Shown: positions 1 through 7,251, counted from the first letter of the stretch. The stretch is 10,422 nucleotides of DNA from RFTU01 sp032122355 (GCA_032122355.1 JAUMCS010000108.1:1-10422); one strand, 5' to 3'. A program made the numbers and translations. Notes: a model not told the origin generated them from the letters alone.

Positions 1-2
1 TG

Positions 3-359
3 CTGGAAGTCGATAGCCCACTCTTTGAGCAACAAAACAACAGGGGTCTCTGGACCGCACAATCTCAGGCTCTCCAAGCAATCTTCGCCAAACGTACTCG
101 TGACGAGTGGATTCGGATCTTCGATGGCACAGATGCTTGCGTTGCACCCGTCAACTCTCTTAGTGAAAGCTTGGAAGACGCTCATTTGAAGGCACGCGGC
201 TGTTTAGTTGAACTCGCTGGAGAGATTCAACCAGCGCCTGCACCAAGATTCGCTGCCGGGCTATCACAACCGCGCCCAAGCCAAGAGCGGCAAGCACACG
301 ACGTCCTGGCGACATGGTGTGTGAGCGCTGATATGGCGCGCCGGATCGGAGAAATGTGA
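3..359 (+). CDS. C-terminal part of a CaiB/BaiF-family CoA-transferase or alpha-methylacyl-CoA racemase (partial, 5' end outside window)
   Basis: This is an open frame entering from the left edge and ending with TGA at 357-359, so only about the last 118 residues are visible. They contain TRDEW followed by GTDACVAPV, then ARG and a QPAPAPRF stretch. This series is characteristic of the C-terminal region of alpha-methylacyl-CoA racemase and related family III CoA-transferases, in the order and spacing usual for the family. Such enzymes either move CoA between carboxylic acids or epimerise 2-methyl-branched acyl-CoAs in the cytoplasm. The catalytic Asp lies in the missing N-terminal part, so transferase and racemase cannot be separated here. 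The next gene starts one base after its stop, so it is the first visible gene of a catabolic operon. An internal ATG at 171 is not a credible start because the family similarity continues upstream of it. Confidence 0.85.
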   Translation: MEVDSPLFEQQNNRGLWTAQSQALQAIFAKRTRDEWIRIFDGTDACVAPVNSLSESLEDAHLKARGCLVELAGEIQPAPAPRFAAGLSQPRPSQERQAHDVLATWCVSADMARRIGEM

Positions 360-360
360 A

Positions 361-1362
361 ATGAAGGCATGGGTAAGTCACTCTGCTGGGGGACCCGAAA
401 CCCTTGTGCTTGAGGAGAGGCCAATGCCAGCGCCTGCCAGCGGAGAGCTTATGGTGTGTGTGCAGGCGGTTGGCGTCAATTTCCCAGACGGACTTTTGAT
501 TCGGGATCTCTATCAAGTCAAGCCCCCGCGGCCACTGGTTCCGGGCAGTGAGTTCTGTGGAGTGATTGAGAAGGTTGGCGATGCTGTGTCCGATTTTCAA
601 CCCGGCGATGTGGTGATGGGGCGTTGCGGATGGGGCGCGATGGCTGAGTTTATCGTGATTGCCCAAGAGCGCTGCCACAAAATACCTTCAAATCTGCCCA
701 AAGTAGAGGCGGCCAGCTTCTTGTTTGCCTATGCGACGGCTTATCACGCTCTGCATGATGCAGGGCGCCTTCAGCCTGGCGAAACACTCCTTATCTTGGG
801 CGCTGCTGGTGGTGTCGGTTCGGCCGCGGTTGAGGTGGGACGGGCTCTGGGCGCAAGGGTGATCGCGGCAGTCTCCTCCAAAGATAAGCTTGACTTTGCC
901 CGGTCGCGGGGCGCATCCGATGGCTTGGTCTATGACCCCTCTCTTCAGTGGGGCGAAGACCAAAAAGCCCTGGCCGCGCGCTTCAATGAGAAGATGCCGG
1001 GCGGGTCGCATCTTGTGGTTGATCCGGTCGGTGGTCCCTACTCAGAGCCCGCGCTGCGAAGTTTGGCGCCTGGGGGGCGCCACTTGGTGATTGGATTCAC
1101 TGCCGGCATTCCTCGAGTGCCTTTGAATCTGGCACTTCTCAAGCGCAGCCACATCATCGGTGTCGACTGGCGAATGTTTGTTCAGGAGCAAGCAACCGCC
1201 AACGAGCGCAACGTCCAGTCGCTACTCCGATTGTGGCAAGAGGGATCAATTCAGCCTGAAGTCACCGAAACGTATCCGTTTTCCGAAGCTCCCAGCGCCA
1301 TTGCCCGACTGGAGACACGTCAAACGCGCGGCAAGATCGTCGTCAACCTTAACTATCAGTGA
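361..1362 (+). CDS. Zinc-independent NADPH:quinone oxidoreductase-like protein (MDR superfamily)
   Basis: 333 residues, the usual length for quinone oxidoreductase-type medium-chain dehydrogenase/reductases. The N-terminal GroES-like domain (about 1-120) includes VGVNFPDGLLIRD and PGSEFCGVIE, both typical. The Rossmann domain has the nucleotide-binding motif GAAGGVG at residues 147-153, preceded by the AYHAL segment. The following SSKDK stretch resembles the NADPH-phosphate contact of this family. The structural-zinc cysteine cluster of alcohol dehydrogenases is absent, so this belongs to the zinc-free branch. These proteins reduce quinones, enones or enoyl-CoA-like substrates with NADPH in the cytoplasm. 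In this operon a role on an unsaturated acyl intermediate is plausible but inferred. A GGAG at 348-351 precedes the ATG by about 9 nt, inside the end of the preceding gene, which suggests translational coupling. Confidence 0.9.
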   Translation: MKAWVSHSAGGPETLVLEERPMPAPASGELMVCVQAVGVNFPDGLLIRDLYQVKPPRPLVPGSEFCGVIEKVGDAVSDFQPGDVVMGRCGWGAMAEFIVIAQERCHKIPSNLPKVEAASFLFAYATAYHALHDAGRLQPGETLLILGAAGGVGSAAVEVGRALGARVIAAVSSKDKLDFARSRGASDGLVYDPSLQWGEDQKALAARFNEKMPGGSHLVVDPVGGPYSEPALRSLAPGGRHLVIGFTAGIPRVPLNLALLKRSHIIGVDWRMFVQEQATANERNVQSLLRLWQEGSIQPEVTETYPFSEAPSAIARLETRQTRGKIVVNLNYQ

Positions 1363-1369
1363 GACAAGC

Positions 1370-2356
1370 ATGAAAATTAATCCTTCTCGCCGCCTGTTCT
1401 GTGCAGGCATCGTGGCAACTGCCTACAGCTCGAGCACATTTGCTCAAAACGCAGCGCCGCTTACAGGGCGTCCCCTGACGATCGTGGTGCCTTACGCCGG
1501 TGGGGGTGCCGCAGATTCTGTGCTGCGGCCCTTGGCGCAGAAGCTCCAAGACCGACTTGGCCGTCCAGTAATCGTAGACAACAAGCCTGGTGCCAACGGT
1601 GTCATTGGCACCCACCATCTGTTGCGTCTTCCGGCAGACGGCAACACCATCATGTTCCACATCACCAGCCTTGTGCAGAGTCTTGCCCTCTCGCGCGGCA
1701 AGCCACCATACGACTTCAATCAAGACATCGCTCCCCTTGTCTTTCTCGGTCGGCAGTCTGTAGTACTGGTCGTGCCAGGCAACGGGCCTTGGAAAACGTT
1801 CCCGGAGTTGGCCAAAGCCATCACGGCGCAACCCTCCCAGTTTTCTTATGGATCATATGGCGCTGGATCGACCTCTCATATCTATGGAGAGGCGCTTCGC
1901 GTCGCCTTGGGCGTCGAGATTCCTCATGTTGCCTTCAAGGGTACGGCACCGTTGGTTCAGGAAATGCTTGGCGGCCGTATCCCTATGGCATTTGTTTCCG
2001 CAACAACAGCGGTGGAAAGGGATCCCGACAAGAGCTTGCGCTCTGTGGCAGTAGCTGCTCCAAAGCGCTTGGAGTTGCTCCCACAGGTTCCGACCCTTTT
2101 GGAGCTGGGCTACCCAGGCTTCGAATCGACGGGATGGTGGGGATTGTTCATGAAGGCGGGTACGCCATCGACTGTGGCTGATCCTCTGCTCGCCGCCATC
2201 CGCACTGCTTTGCAGGAACCCGATATCCAGGCAAGGCTACGCCAAGCAGCCCTTGAGCCGTCCGCTGAGACACCAGCCCAGATATCTGCGGTCATGCGCA
2301 ATGACTACCAGTTCTGGGAACGCTTGAGCAAACGTTTCAACATCACCACGGATTGA
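1370..2356 (+). CDS. Bug-family (TctC-like) periplasmic solute-binding protein with Tat-like signal peptide
   Basis: I chose the ATG at 1370, 7 nt after the preceding stop, giving 328 residues. The frame stays open upstream to 1160, but that extension lies inside the previous gene and would put the signal peptide in the middle of the protein. The N-terminus has SRRLF at residues 6-10, a twin-arginine-like motif, then a hydrophobic stretch and a likely cleavage after TFA (residue 25). The mature part starts with PLTIVVPYAGGGAADSVLR, and VDNKPGANGVIGT follows about 20 residues later; these are hallmarks of the Bug/tripartite tricarboxylate receptor family. Such proteins bind carboxylates or other small acids in the periplasm. 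No TctA/TctB membrane genes are adjacent, which is common for orphan Bug receptors. Its position before an acyl-CoA synthetase suggests that it captures the operon's substrate; the ligand is unknown. Confidence 0.93.
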   Translation: MKINPSRRLFCAGIVATAYSSSTFAQNAAPLTGRPLTIVVPYAGGGAADSVLRPLAQKLQDRLGRPVIVDNKPGANGVIGTHHLLRLPADGNTIMFHITSLVQSLALSRGKPPYDFNQDIAPLVFLGRQSVVLVVPGNGPWKTFPELAKAITAQPSQFSYGSYGAGSTSHIYGEALRVALGVEIPHVAFKGTAPLVQEMLGGRIPMAFVSATTAVERDPDKSLRSVAVAAPKRLELLPQVPTLLELGYPGFESTGWWGLFMKAGTPSTVADPLLAAIRTALQEPDIQARLRQAALEPSAETPAQISAVMRNDYQFWERLSKRFNITTD

Positions 2357-2363
2357 CTTAAAC

Positions 2364-3887
2364 ATGTCGATACTCATGCGCTGTGCGCAGGATTGGCCAG
2401 AAAAATCGGCGGCGGTCATTGCCGAGACCGGCGAGGCGATCACCTATTCAAATTTGCATGCCCGCTCGACCCGAGTGTCAGCTTTTCTTGCAGAGCGACT
2501 GCAACAAGGAGAGGTTATCGCTGTCTTTCTCGGCAACCGGCTGGAATATTTTGAAGTCAGCTTTGCCGCAAGACGAGCAGGCGTCTATTACGTCCCTGTC
2601 AGTACACATCTGACGGCTGCTGAGTTGGACTACATATTGAAGGATTCAGGAGCGAAGGTTCTCTTCACGGAAGATCGCTATCTTGGTCTCTTTAAGAACT
2701 TGTCGTACGATATGCGAGCGGGTCTGGAGATCGTCAGTGTTGATGACCCTGCTTACAAAGCATTGGCCACAGATGGACCCATCCCTCCATTGCCTGCACG
2801 GCTGTTGGGCTTGGACTTTGCCTATTCGTCGGGCACTACAGGGCGTCCGAAGGGCGTACGCCATGAGATGGCTGGCGACAAACAGCTTGAGAAGGCTGTG
2901 ATGACTGCGGGCTGGGTCGAATTCTTTGACTTGAGTTGTGAAAGTGTCTACCTCTCGCCTGCGCCGCTCTACCACGCTGCGCCTTTACGCTTTTCTATAC
3001 GGTGTCTTTGCAACGGAGGAACCGTGGTGGTGATGCAGAAGTTCGATGCGGAAAAGGCTCTGGCCACCATCGCTCGGTTTCGCGTGACGCACTCGCAATG
3101 GGTGCCCACGATGTTCATCCGCCTTTTGGCGCTGCCGGAGTCAACCCGCAGGGCTTATGACCTCTCCAGTCACAAGATGGCCTTGCATGCCGCCGCGCCT
3201 TGCCCGATCGAAATTAAAAGGCAAATGATTGAGTGGTGGGGCAACATTGTCTGGGAGTACTACACGGGCTCCGAGCGTGCCGGCGCGACGACGATTTCAG
3301 CCCAGGAGTGGATTGTGCGTCCCGGCTCTGTGGGCCAGGCCAAACAAGGCATGCTTCACATTGTGGATGAGCAAGGGCGCGAATGTCCTCCCGGTGTGGA
3401 AGGTCTGGTTTGTTTTGAGGGTGGTCCACGTTTTCAATACCACAACGATCCAGGTAAGACGGCAGAGGCCCATACATCTCAAGGCTGGGCGACTTTTGGC
3501 GACATTGGCCGAATGGACGAGGAGGGTTATTTGTATCTGACCGATCGGCGCTCCAATATGATCATCTCAGGTGGGGTGAACATCTACCCCCAGGAAGCAG
3601 AGAACGTCCTCCTTGAGCACCCTTTGGTGCATGACGTGGCCGTCATTGGCGTGCCTCATTCCGATTTTGGGGAGGAGGTGAAGGGAGTGGTCGAACTCAA
3701 AGATCCCGCTATGGCGTCAGAGGAGACCTGCGCATTGCTGTTGACTTACTGCCGTGAACACTTGTCGCACATCAAGTGTCCTCGCAGCATTGATTTCGCC
3801 AGCGGCCTTCCGCGTACCGAAACCGGAAAGCTCATTAAGCGACTCATTCGAGACGAGTACCGCGCCAAGCTCACATCTACTCAATGA
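2364..3887 (+). CDS. AMP-forming acyl-CoA synthetase (ANL superfamily)
   Basis: 507 residues, full length for a fatty or aryl acyl-CoA ligase. Core motifs appear in order: the P-loop YSSGTTGRPKG at residues 154-164; the adenine/acyl-AMP motif YYTGSE at 299-304; TFGDIGR and then DRRSNMIISGGVNIYPQEAE at the hinge between the large and small domains; and the C-terminal PRTETGK, whose lysine (K489) is the conserved residue for adenylation. All key residues are present, so the enzyme should be active. It activates a carboxylic acid with ATP to an acyl-AMP and then an acyl-CoA; chain length or ring structure cannot be predicted. It starts 7 nt after the Bug receptor gene. No strong ribosome binding site precedes ATG 2364, suggesting translation by coupling. 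A second in-frame ATG lies four codons downstream and cannot be excluded. Confidence 0.93.
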   Translation: MSILMRCAQDWPEKSAAVIAETGEAITYSNLHARSTRVSAFLAERLQQGEVIAVFLGNRLEYFEVSFAARRAGVYYVPVSTHLTAAELDYILKDSGAKVLFTEDRYLGLFKNLSYDMRAGLEIVSVDDPAYKALATDGPIPPLPARLLGLDFAYSSGTTGRPKGVRHEMAGDKQLEKAVMTAGWVEFFDLSCESVYLSPAPLYHAAPLRFSIRCLCNGGTVVVMQKFDAEKALATIARFRVTHSQWVPTMFIRLLALPESTRRAYDLSSHKMALHAAAPCPIEIKRQMIEWWGNIVWEYYTGSERAGATTISAQEWIVRPGSVGQAKQGMLHIVDEQGRECPPGVEGLVCFEGGPRFQYHNDPGKTAEAHTSQGWATFGDIGRMDEEGYLYLTDRRSNMIISGGVNIYPQEAENVLLEHPLVHDVAVIGVPHSDFGEEVKGVVELKDPAMASEETCALLLTYCREHLSHIKCPRSIDFASGLPRTETGKLIKRLIRDEYRAKLTSTQ

Positions 3888-3908
3888 AAAATCTCAAAAA
3901 AGAATGCC

Positions 3909-5066
3909 ATGAACTTTGAACTTAACGAATCCCAACTTGACCTGCAACAACGTGCCCGAATTTTTGTCGAAACTGAAGTCCTGCCACATTACAAGTCGTG
4001 GCCAATAACGCCGGCGGAATACAGCCCAGAACTTACCAGTCACCTTAAAGCTAAGCAAAAAGAGTACGGACTCGCTGGATTGATTGTCCCCAAAGAATAC
4101 GGAGGGCAGGGACTCGGCGCCATGGAGGACGTAATAGTTTTGGCGGAATATGCCAAATCGCCTCGCCGTCTTCCGGGCGGTCCATTTTCTCCCTGGCCCG
4201 TAATGTACAAGGCACCTGAAAAAATCAAGCAGAAGTACCTCTACCCTGTGCTGGAGGGCAAGTCGGGTTGGTCAATGTGCTTCACCGAGCCCGAGGCCGG
4301 GTCGGACCTTGCTGGCATTCGCACCACTGCCGATAGGAAGGGCGACACTTGGGTGATCAATGGCCGAAAAATGTGGCGTACGGGCCATCATGGCGCGACC
4401 TACACCGCCGTAGCAGCTGTGACCGATGCATCCAAAGGCCATCGCGGCATCAGTATATTTTTGGTTGACAACGACACGCCTGGATTTGAGAAGGTACGAG
4501 ATATTCCCGTGCTGTCACGGACCTGGGGCATCGAGCAAGAAGTGAAACTCGAAAACGTTGTGGTGCCTGCTGAAAACCTCTTGGGAGAAGAGGGCGCAGG
4601 CTTTGAGATCGCCCAACACCAATTCAATCGCTTTCGGTTGCGCCTAGGCGGATTGGCATTGGGTATGTCCGAGCGAAGCCAACAACTCGCTACTGAATAC
4701 GCTACGCAGCGCAAATTGTTTGGAGGCTTACTTTCTGACAACCAGGCAATTCAATGGATGCTCACGGACAACCAGTACGACATTGAGTCGATCCGATGGA
4801 ACACCTATTACGCTGCGTGGATGGTCGATCGAGGTGGATACTTAGCAGCACGCCAACAAGCTGCCATGGTCAAAGCCTACTGCATTGATGCGGGCTTGCG
4901 TGTCATTGATCGTGCGATGCAGATCATGGGGGGGCGTGGTCTGGCGATTGACGATTACCCATTTGGCGATTTCTACAACCATCTGCGCATGTGCAAGCAG
5001 ATGGAGGGTTCCACCGAGATCATGAAAATTGTGATGGCCAGAGATATTATCAAGGGAGTTCATTAA
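3909..5066 (+). CDS. Acyl-CoA dehydrogenase (FAD-dependent)
   Basis: 385 residues, typical family length. The N-terminal helical domain includes GLIVPKEYGGQG. The FAD/substrate motif CFTEPEAGSD lies at residues 124-133. RKLFGG starts at R268, the arginine usually contacting FAD across the dimer. QIMGGRGL and MEGSTEI lie near the C-terminus, with E366 at the position of the catalytic base. The protein should oxidise an acyl-CoA to the 2,3-enoyl-CoA and pass electrons to ETF. It is the last gene of the operon, 21 nt after the synthetase. There is no clear Shine-Dalgarno sequence; an A-rich stretch precedes the start, and an out-of-frame ATG lies 5 nt upstream. The substrate, whether linear, branched or cyclic, is unknown. 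No hydratase or thiolase follows, so the rest of the pathway must be encoded elsewhere. Confidence 0.95.
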   Translation: MNFELNESQLDLQQRARIFVETEVLPHYKSWPITPAEYSPELTSHLKAKQKEYGLAGLIVPKEYGGQGLGAMEDVIVLAEYAKSPRRLPGGPFSPWPVMYKAPEKIKQKYLYPVLEGKSGWSMCFTEPEAGSDLAGIRTTADRKGDTWVINGRKMWRTGHHGATYTAVAAVTDASKGHRGISIFLVDNDTPGFEKVRDIPVLSRTWGIEQEVKLENVVVPAENLLGEEGAGFEIAQHQFNRFRLRLGGLALGMSERSQQLATEYATQRKLFGGLLSDNQAIQWMLTDNQYDIESIRWNTYYAAWMVDRGGYLAARQQAAMVKAYCIDAGLRVIDRAMQIMGGRGLAIDDYPFGDFYNHLRMCKQMEGSTEIMKIVMARDIIKGVH

Positions 5067-5199
5067 TAGTCAGAGTCATCCGTAGATGCCATGCTGTGCG
5101 ACTGGTGCAACGCATGAACTTTTGTAATTATTTAACTGAGTCAAGGTTAATTCAAACGGCATGCTCGGCAGCTCTTGGTCGACAGGTGTTTTCGAGTCG

Positions 5200-5236
5200 A
5201 AGCAGCCAATCCTTGGTATCAGTTATCTGGCTGCTT
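5200..5236. repeat. Perfect 9-bp inverted repeat downstream of the acyl-CoA dehydrogenase gene
   Basis: AAGCAGCCA at 5200-5208 is matched by TGGCTGCTT at 5228-5236, with 19 nt between. AAGCAGCC occurs once more at 5291-5298. No T-run follows the second arm, so it is a poor intrinsic terminator. It could be a protein-binding or recombination site, or chance. Confidence 0.45.
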
Positions 5237-5272
5237 CCTGGACGATAGCAGACAACGAGCCCATTTGGTCCG

Positions 5273-5442
5273 ATGACTGCTCCCGCTGCAAAGCAGCCGG
5301 TCAAAACAAAGCCAGTTATGTTCACCTAAAAAAGCAATCGATGTTGCCGAGGTCTTCGATGCTGAATGCTATGCCTGCCAGTATGGCTAGGCAGTATGGC
5401 TTTGACATCACAACATGGGCTTGCTTGGGTTGTGCACCCTGA
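5273..5442 (+). pseudogene. Probable remnant of a small CxxC...CxxC (zinc-ribbon-like) protein, broken by two frame changes
   Basis: Reading from ATG 5273 gives 18 protein-like codons ending MFT, then TAA at 5327 in a short A-run. Shifting one base forward continues KKAIDVAEVFDAECYACQYG to TAG at 5388. Just there, CAGTATGGCT occurs twice 13 nt apart (5379 and 5392). Removing one 13-nt unit restores the frame into FDITTWACLGCAP and the TGA at 5440-5442. The repaired product would be about 51 residues with CxxC-x10-CxxC, the spacing of a small zinc ribbon. The tandem duplication gives a simple cause for the second break; the first is a one-base gain at or beside the A-run. This is inference from reading three frames. 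The alternative is the 93-codon open frame starting at 5161, whose end coincides with the same stop and which also contains two CxxC pairs. Confidence 0.35.
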
Positions 5443-5444
5443 GT

Positions 5445-5461
5445 CCCGCCAATCTGGCGGG
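5445..5461 (+). terminator. Hairpin, possible weak intrinsic terminator before the DUF6876 gene
   Basis: CCCGCC (5445-5450) and GGCGGG (5456-5461) form a perfect 6-bp GC stem with a 5-nt loop, AATCT. Only TTT follows before a C, so termination would be partial at best. It begins 3 nt after the stop at 5440-5442, which fits an end of the small upstream reading frame. Confidence 0.5.
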
Positions 5462-5523
5462 TTTCTGGTCGCTGAAAACTCCATCTGAAAACAAACTGTG
5501 TCTATGCATCCAAGGACACAGCG

Positions 5524-5880
5524 ATGAGCACACTTGACCCTTCAGTACTGGCCCAGTTCACTGGCACCGAGCGTTACTATCGTTTGAACCGCAAATGCCT
5601 GCTGACGGATGGCACCAAGTACTTGGCAGAAGCTGCAGGTGCTTTCTGGCTGATGGATGCGGTTGCTAGCTATTTGATCGAACTGGGTACGGATGATTGG
5701 TTTGTTCAGGTAGTGCTTGCAGTCACAGGTTCCCGTGCTGTGCTAACGCTGGAAGACGGTAATCGCAGTGTTCGTGCACAACAAGAAATTCCCTATACAG
5801 ACTTCCCCATTTCACAACAGACCTTGTATGCCTGCTGGGATGGAGAGCACTGGGTGCTGATGCTACCCAGTGAGTATTGA
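5524..5880 (+). CDS. DUF6876 family protein
   Basis: 118 residues. The segments FTGTERYYRLNR, LLTDGTKYLAE, AGAFWLMD, TLEDGN, IPYTDFP and the final LPSEY match, in order, the pattern I know for DUF6876 proteins, which are small cytoplasmic proteins of unknown function. They are recurrent on plasmids and integrative elements of Proteobacteria. The start is supported by AAGGA at 5512-5516, 7 nt before ATG. There is no signal peptide or membrane segment. The gene ends 2 nt from the end of the convergent gene on the minus strand, with no obvious terminator between. Its presence is one of the reasons to regard this half of the window as mobile-element DNA. Confidence 0.85.
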   Translation: MSTLDPSVLAQFTGTERYYRLNRKCLLTDGTKYLAEAAGAFWLMDAVASYLIELGTDDWFVQVVLAVTGSRAVLTLEDGNRSVRAQQEIPYTDFPISQQTLYACWDGEHWVLMLPSEY

Positions 5881-5882
5881 AG

Positions 5883-6383
5883 TTACGAATGAACTGATTG
5901 GATCGCAGCAGCTTTGAATTCAGCTGCCTTATCAATCCAGGATTTTGAGTGTATGTCTAAGGCGACCTCATTTCCGTTTACATCAGTGAGATAGACGACT
6001 TCACATGAATACATACCTTTCATTGTGAAGTCGAAACGTACAACGATTTCTTCTCCATGCAGATGTTCACGCTCTACCTCGAAGACCCAATGAGGTGTCA
6101 TATTGGACTCAAGGTACACATACAAAAAATCCAATTCAGTATTGCCCAAAGAAACTTCTGATGAAAATTCTTGACAGTAGCTGTGTTGATCAATCAGACA
6201 TTCTGAATAATCAAAGAAAAGATCAGGAATGAAGAAAAGTTGATTTAAATGGTTGGCCAGGGTTTCCTTGGCTATGTGACCTTGCAAGTTTTGAGTCACC
6301 ATTGGCGTGAGTGCTTCAAGATACGTGTAGAAGTTTGAAGACCGAAACGCTGAGTCCGATGTAAAAAAGGTGTCGTCATTCAT
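5883..6383 (-). CDS. Hypothetical protein, 166 aa
   Basis: I do not recognise this protein. It is acidic and rich in aromatic residues (YLEALTP, LFFIPDLFFDYSE, FLYVYLESN) and has no signal peptide or clear membrane helix. A segment alternating short strand-like stretches, WVFEVEREHLHGEEIVVRF followed by YSCEVVYLTDVNGNEVAL, suggests a beta-rich fold in its second half. The ATG at 6381-6383 is the only good start; a weak AGG lies about 10 nt upstream. An inverted repeat lies just before the start. The strong terminator at 6485-6510 closes the upstream minus-strand gene, so this gene needs its own promoter. Composition is AT-rich compared with the operon at 1-5066. Confidence 0.7.
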   Translation of the reverse strand: MNDDTFFTSDSAFRSSNFYTYLEALTPMVTQNLQGHIAKETLANHLNQLFFIPDLFFDYSECLIDQHSYCQEFSSEVSLGNTELDFLYVYLESNMTPHWVFEVEREHLHGEEIVVRFDFTMKGMYSCEVVYLTDVNGNEVALDIHSKSWIDKAAEFKAAAIQSVHS

Positions 6384-6391
6384 CCTGGTTG

Positions 6392-6445
6392 TACCTATGT
6401 AGTGAGTTGTAATGCGTCACCTCTTGCAATGGAGTGACATAGGTA
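6392..6445. repeat. Inverted repeat upstream of the 166-aa gene, possible operator or leader hairpin
   Basis: TACCTATGT (6392-6400) is complementary to ACATAGGTA (6437-6445). Inside it GTCAC (6416-6420) pairs with GTGAC (6434-6438). The outer arm starts 9 nt from the start codon of the minus-strand gene at 6383. It is well placed to bind a regulator or to fold in the 5' leader. No convincing -35/-10 pair could be assigned. Confidence 0.45.
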
Positions 6446-6484
6446 AGACGGGTGCTGCTTGATGTTTGTGAATCGAATCAACAT

Positions 6485-6510
6485 GAAAAAAGCGGCCCAG
6501 TGGGCCGCTT
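6485..6510 (-). terminator. Strong intrinsic terminator for the minus-strand gene at 6577-7161
   Basis: On the minus strand, AAGCGGCCC, loop ACT, GGGCCGCTT and a run of T's form a 9-bp perfect GC-rich stem (arms 6490-6498 and 6502-6510) followed by TTTT. This is a textbook Rho-independent terminator, located 67 nt after the stop codon of that gene. Confidence 0.88.
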
Positions 6511-6576
6511 GAAGATCTGATCCGAGAGCTGGATTTAGTCTGTTGGTAGCTAACTCAGAAGAGCATTTGGGGAAAG

Positions 6577-7161
6577 TTAGTGGATTGTCCTGAACTGCTC
6601 TGCCGCGACTGCTTGTGTTCGCGTTAGCAGAAATTCATCTTCGTCAATTTCAACAGACCAGGGAATGGGATCGAACAAGAGTGGCTCGCTATCTGTAAAG
6701 AGCCTATTGGGATTGGTGAACCAGGATCGAAAGTCTTGATCGGCAATCAACAAGTGTGTGTTTGAATTTGTTTTTGCTAGTTGATCAAGATGGCTGAGTA
6801 GCCTTTCAAGCTCAATTCGCCGTTCATGCATGAGTTCAATTGTGTACGGCATTTCGCTACAGTCATCGATCATTTCATGAGCTTTTTCCAAAAGAACCCG
6901 TCCATTTAAACGATATGTGACGCGATCAAGTGAGGGGAGGAACTCCTGAAAGAGAGCAAACACTAGCGGAAGATTTTTTCTTAGTGGAGGAGTTAATTTT
7001 TGGATGCTGACGTGATCCATTCCAGGTCGTTCTCGATCTGACGGACGAAGTAGGAAAATATTGCTGTTGACAATAGATTCTTCTATATTTCTAGCTGCAT
7101 TTAATATTCTTTGATTTTGAATATCTTTGTCGATTTTATCTCGACCATAACTGATTGACAT
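6577..7161 (-). CDS. Hypothetical protein, 194 aa, downstream of the sigma factor gene
   Basis: I do not recognise this protein. I place the start at the ATG 7159-7161 because AGGA lies 7 nt before it; the in-frame TTG two codons upstream (7167) would sit almost on top of that AGGA. The protein is mostly helical in appearance, with a likely amphipathic or coiled segment around ELMHERRIELERLLSHLDQL, and an acidic C-terminal part (VEIDEDEF). No transmembrane helix or signal peptide is visible, which argues against a membrane anti-sigma factor. It lies 90 nt downstream of the sigma-factor gene on the same strand, behind a hairpin that could lower read-through, and ends at a strong terminator. 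A functional link to the sigma factor is possible but only inferred from position. The gene is AT-rich, especially near its 5' end. Confidence 0.75.
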   Translation of the reverse strand: MSISYGRDKIDKDIQNQRILNAARNIEESIVNSNIFLLRPSDRERPGMDHVSIQKLTPPLRKNLPLVFALFQEFLPSLDRVTYRLNGRVLLEKAHEMIDDCSEMPYTIELMHERRIELERLLSHLDQLAKTNSNTHLLIADQDFRSWFTNPNRLFTDSEPLLFDPIPWSVEIDEDEFLLTRTQAVAAEQFRTIH

Positions 7162-7211
7162 TTTCAATTCCTTTCTGATTTACACCACCAAGTGATTTCA
7201 GAGTGTTTAAA

Positions 7212-7236
7212 GATTGGCCAGCCAGACTGGCCAATC
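7212..7236 (-). terminator. Hairpin between sigma factor gene and 194-aa gene, possible attenuator
   Basis: GATTGGCCAG (7212-7221) and CTGGCCAATC (7227-7236) form a perfect 10-bp stem with a 5-nt loop. On the minus strand it is followed by TTTAAAC, a short T-run, so it may terminate partially. It begins 15 nt after the stop of the sigma-factor gene and lies about 50 nt before the start of the next gene. It could set their expression ratio or protect an RNA end. Confidence 0.6.
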
Positions 7237-7251
7237 ACTTGATATTTAATT

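Larger units (their letters stand above)
5067..5523. other. Gene-poor boundary region between the catabolic operon and the accessory genes
   Basis: No convincing intact gene is seen in these 457 bases. A frame open from 5161 to 5442 (93 codons) exists, but it has no ribosome binding site at its ATG and resembles no family I know. The part from 5273 on reads better as a broken small gene. The region also holds an inverted repeat (5200-5236) and a hairpin (5445-5461). It separates genes of ordinary metabolism from genes typical of mobile elements, so an island junction or scar may lie here. I could not find a flanking direct repeat, tRNA end or integrase to prove that. Confidence 0.5.

Noticed and set aside
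1160..1369. N-terminal extension of the Bug receptor to ATG 1160
   Set aside because: It overlaps the oxidoreductase gene and would bury the signal peptide, which begins at ATG 1370.
5161..5236. tRNA or tRNA 3' fragment suggested by TTCGAGTC near 5191
   Set aside because: No acceptor, D or anticodon stem can be built around it.
5161..5442. Intact 93-codon plus-strand frame as a real gene
   Set aside because: No ribosome binding site at ATG 5161 and no family resemblance over the first two thirds; the last third is explained better as part of a broken gene. Kept only as an alternative.
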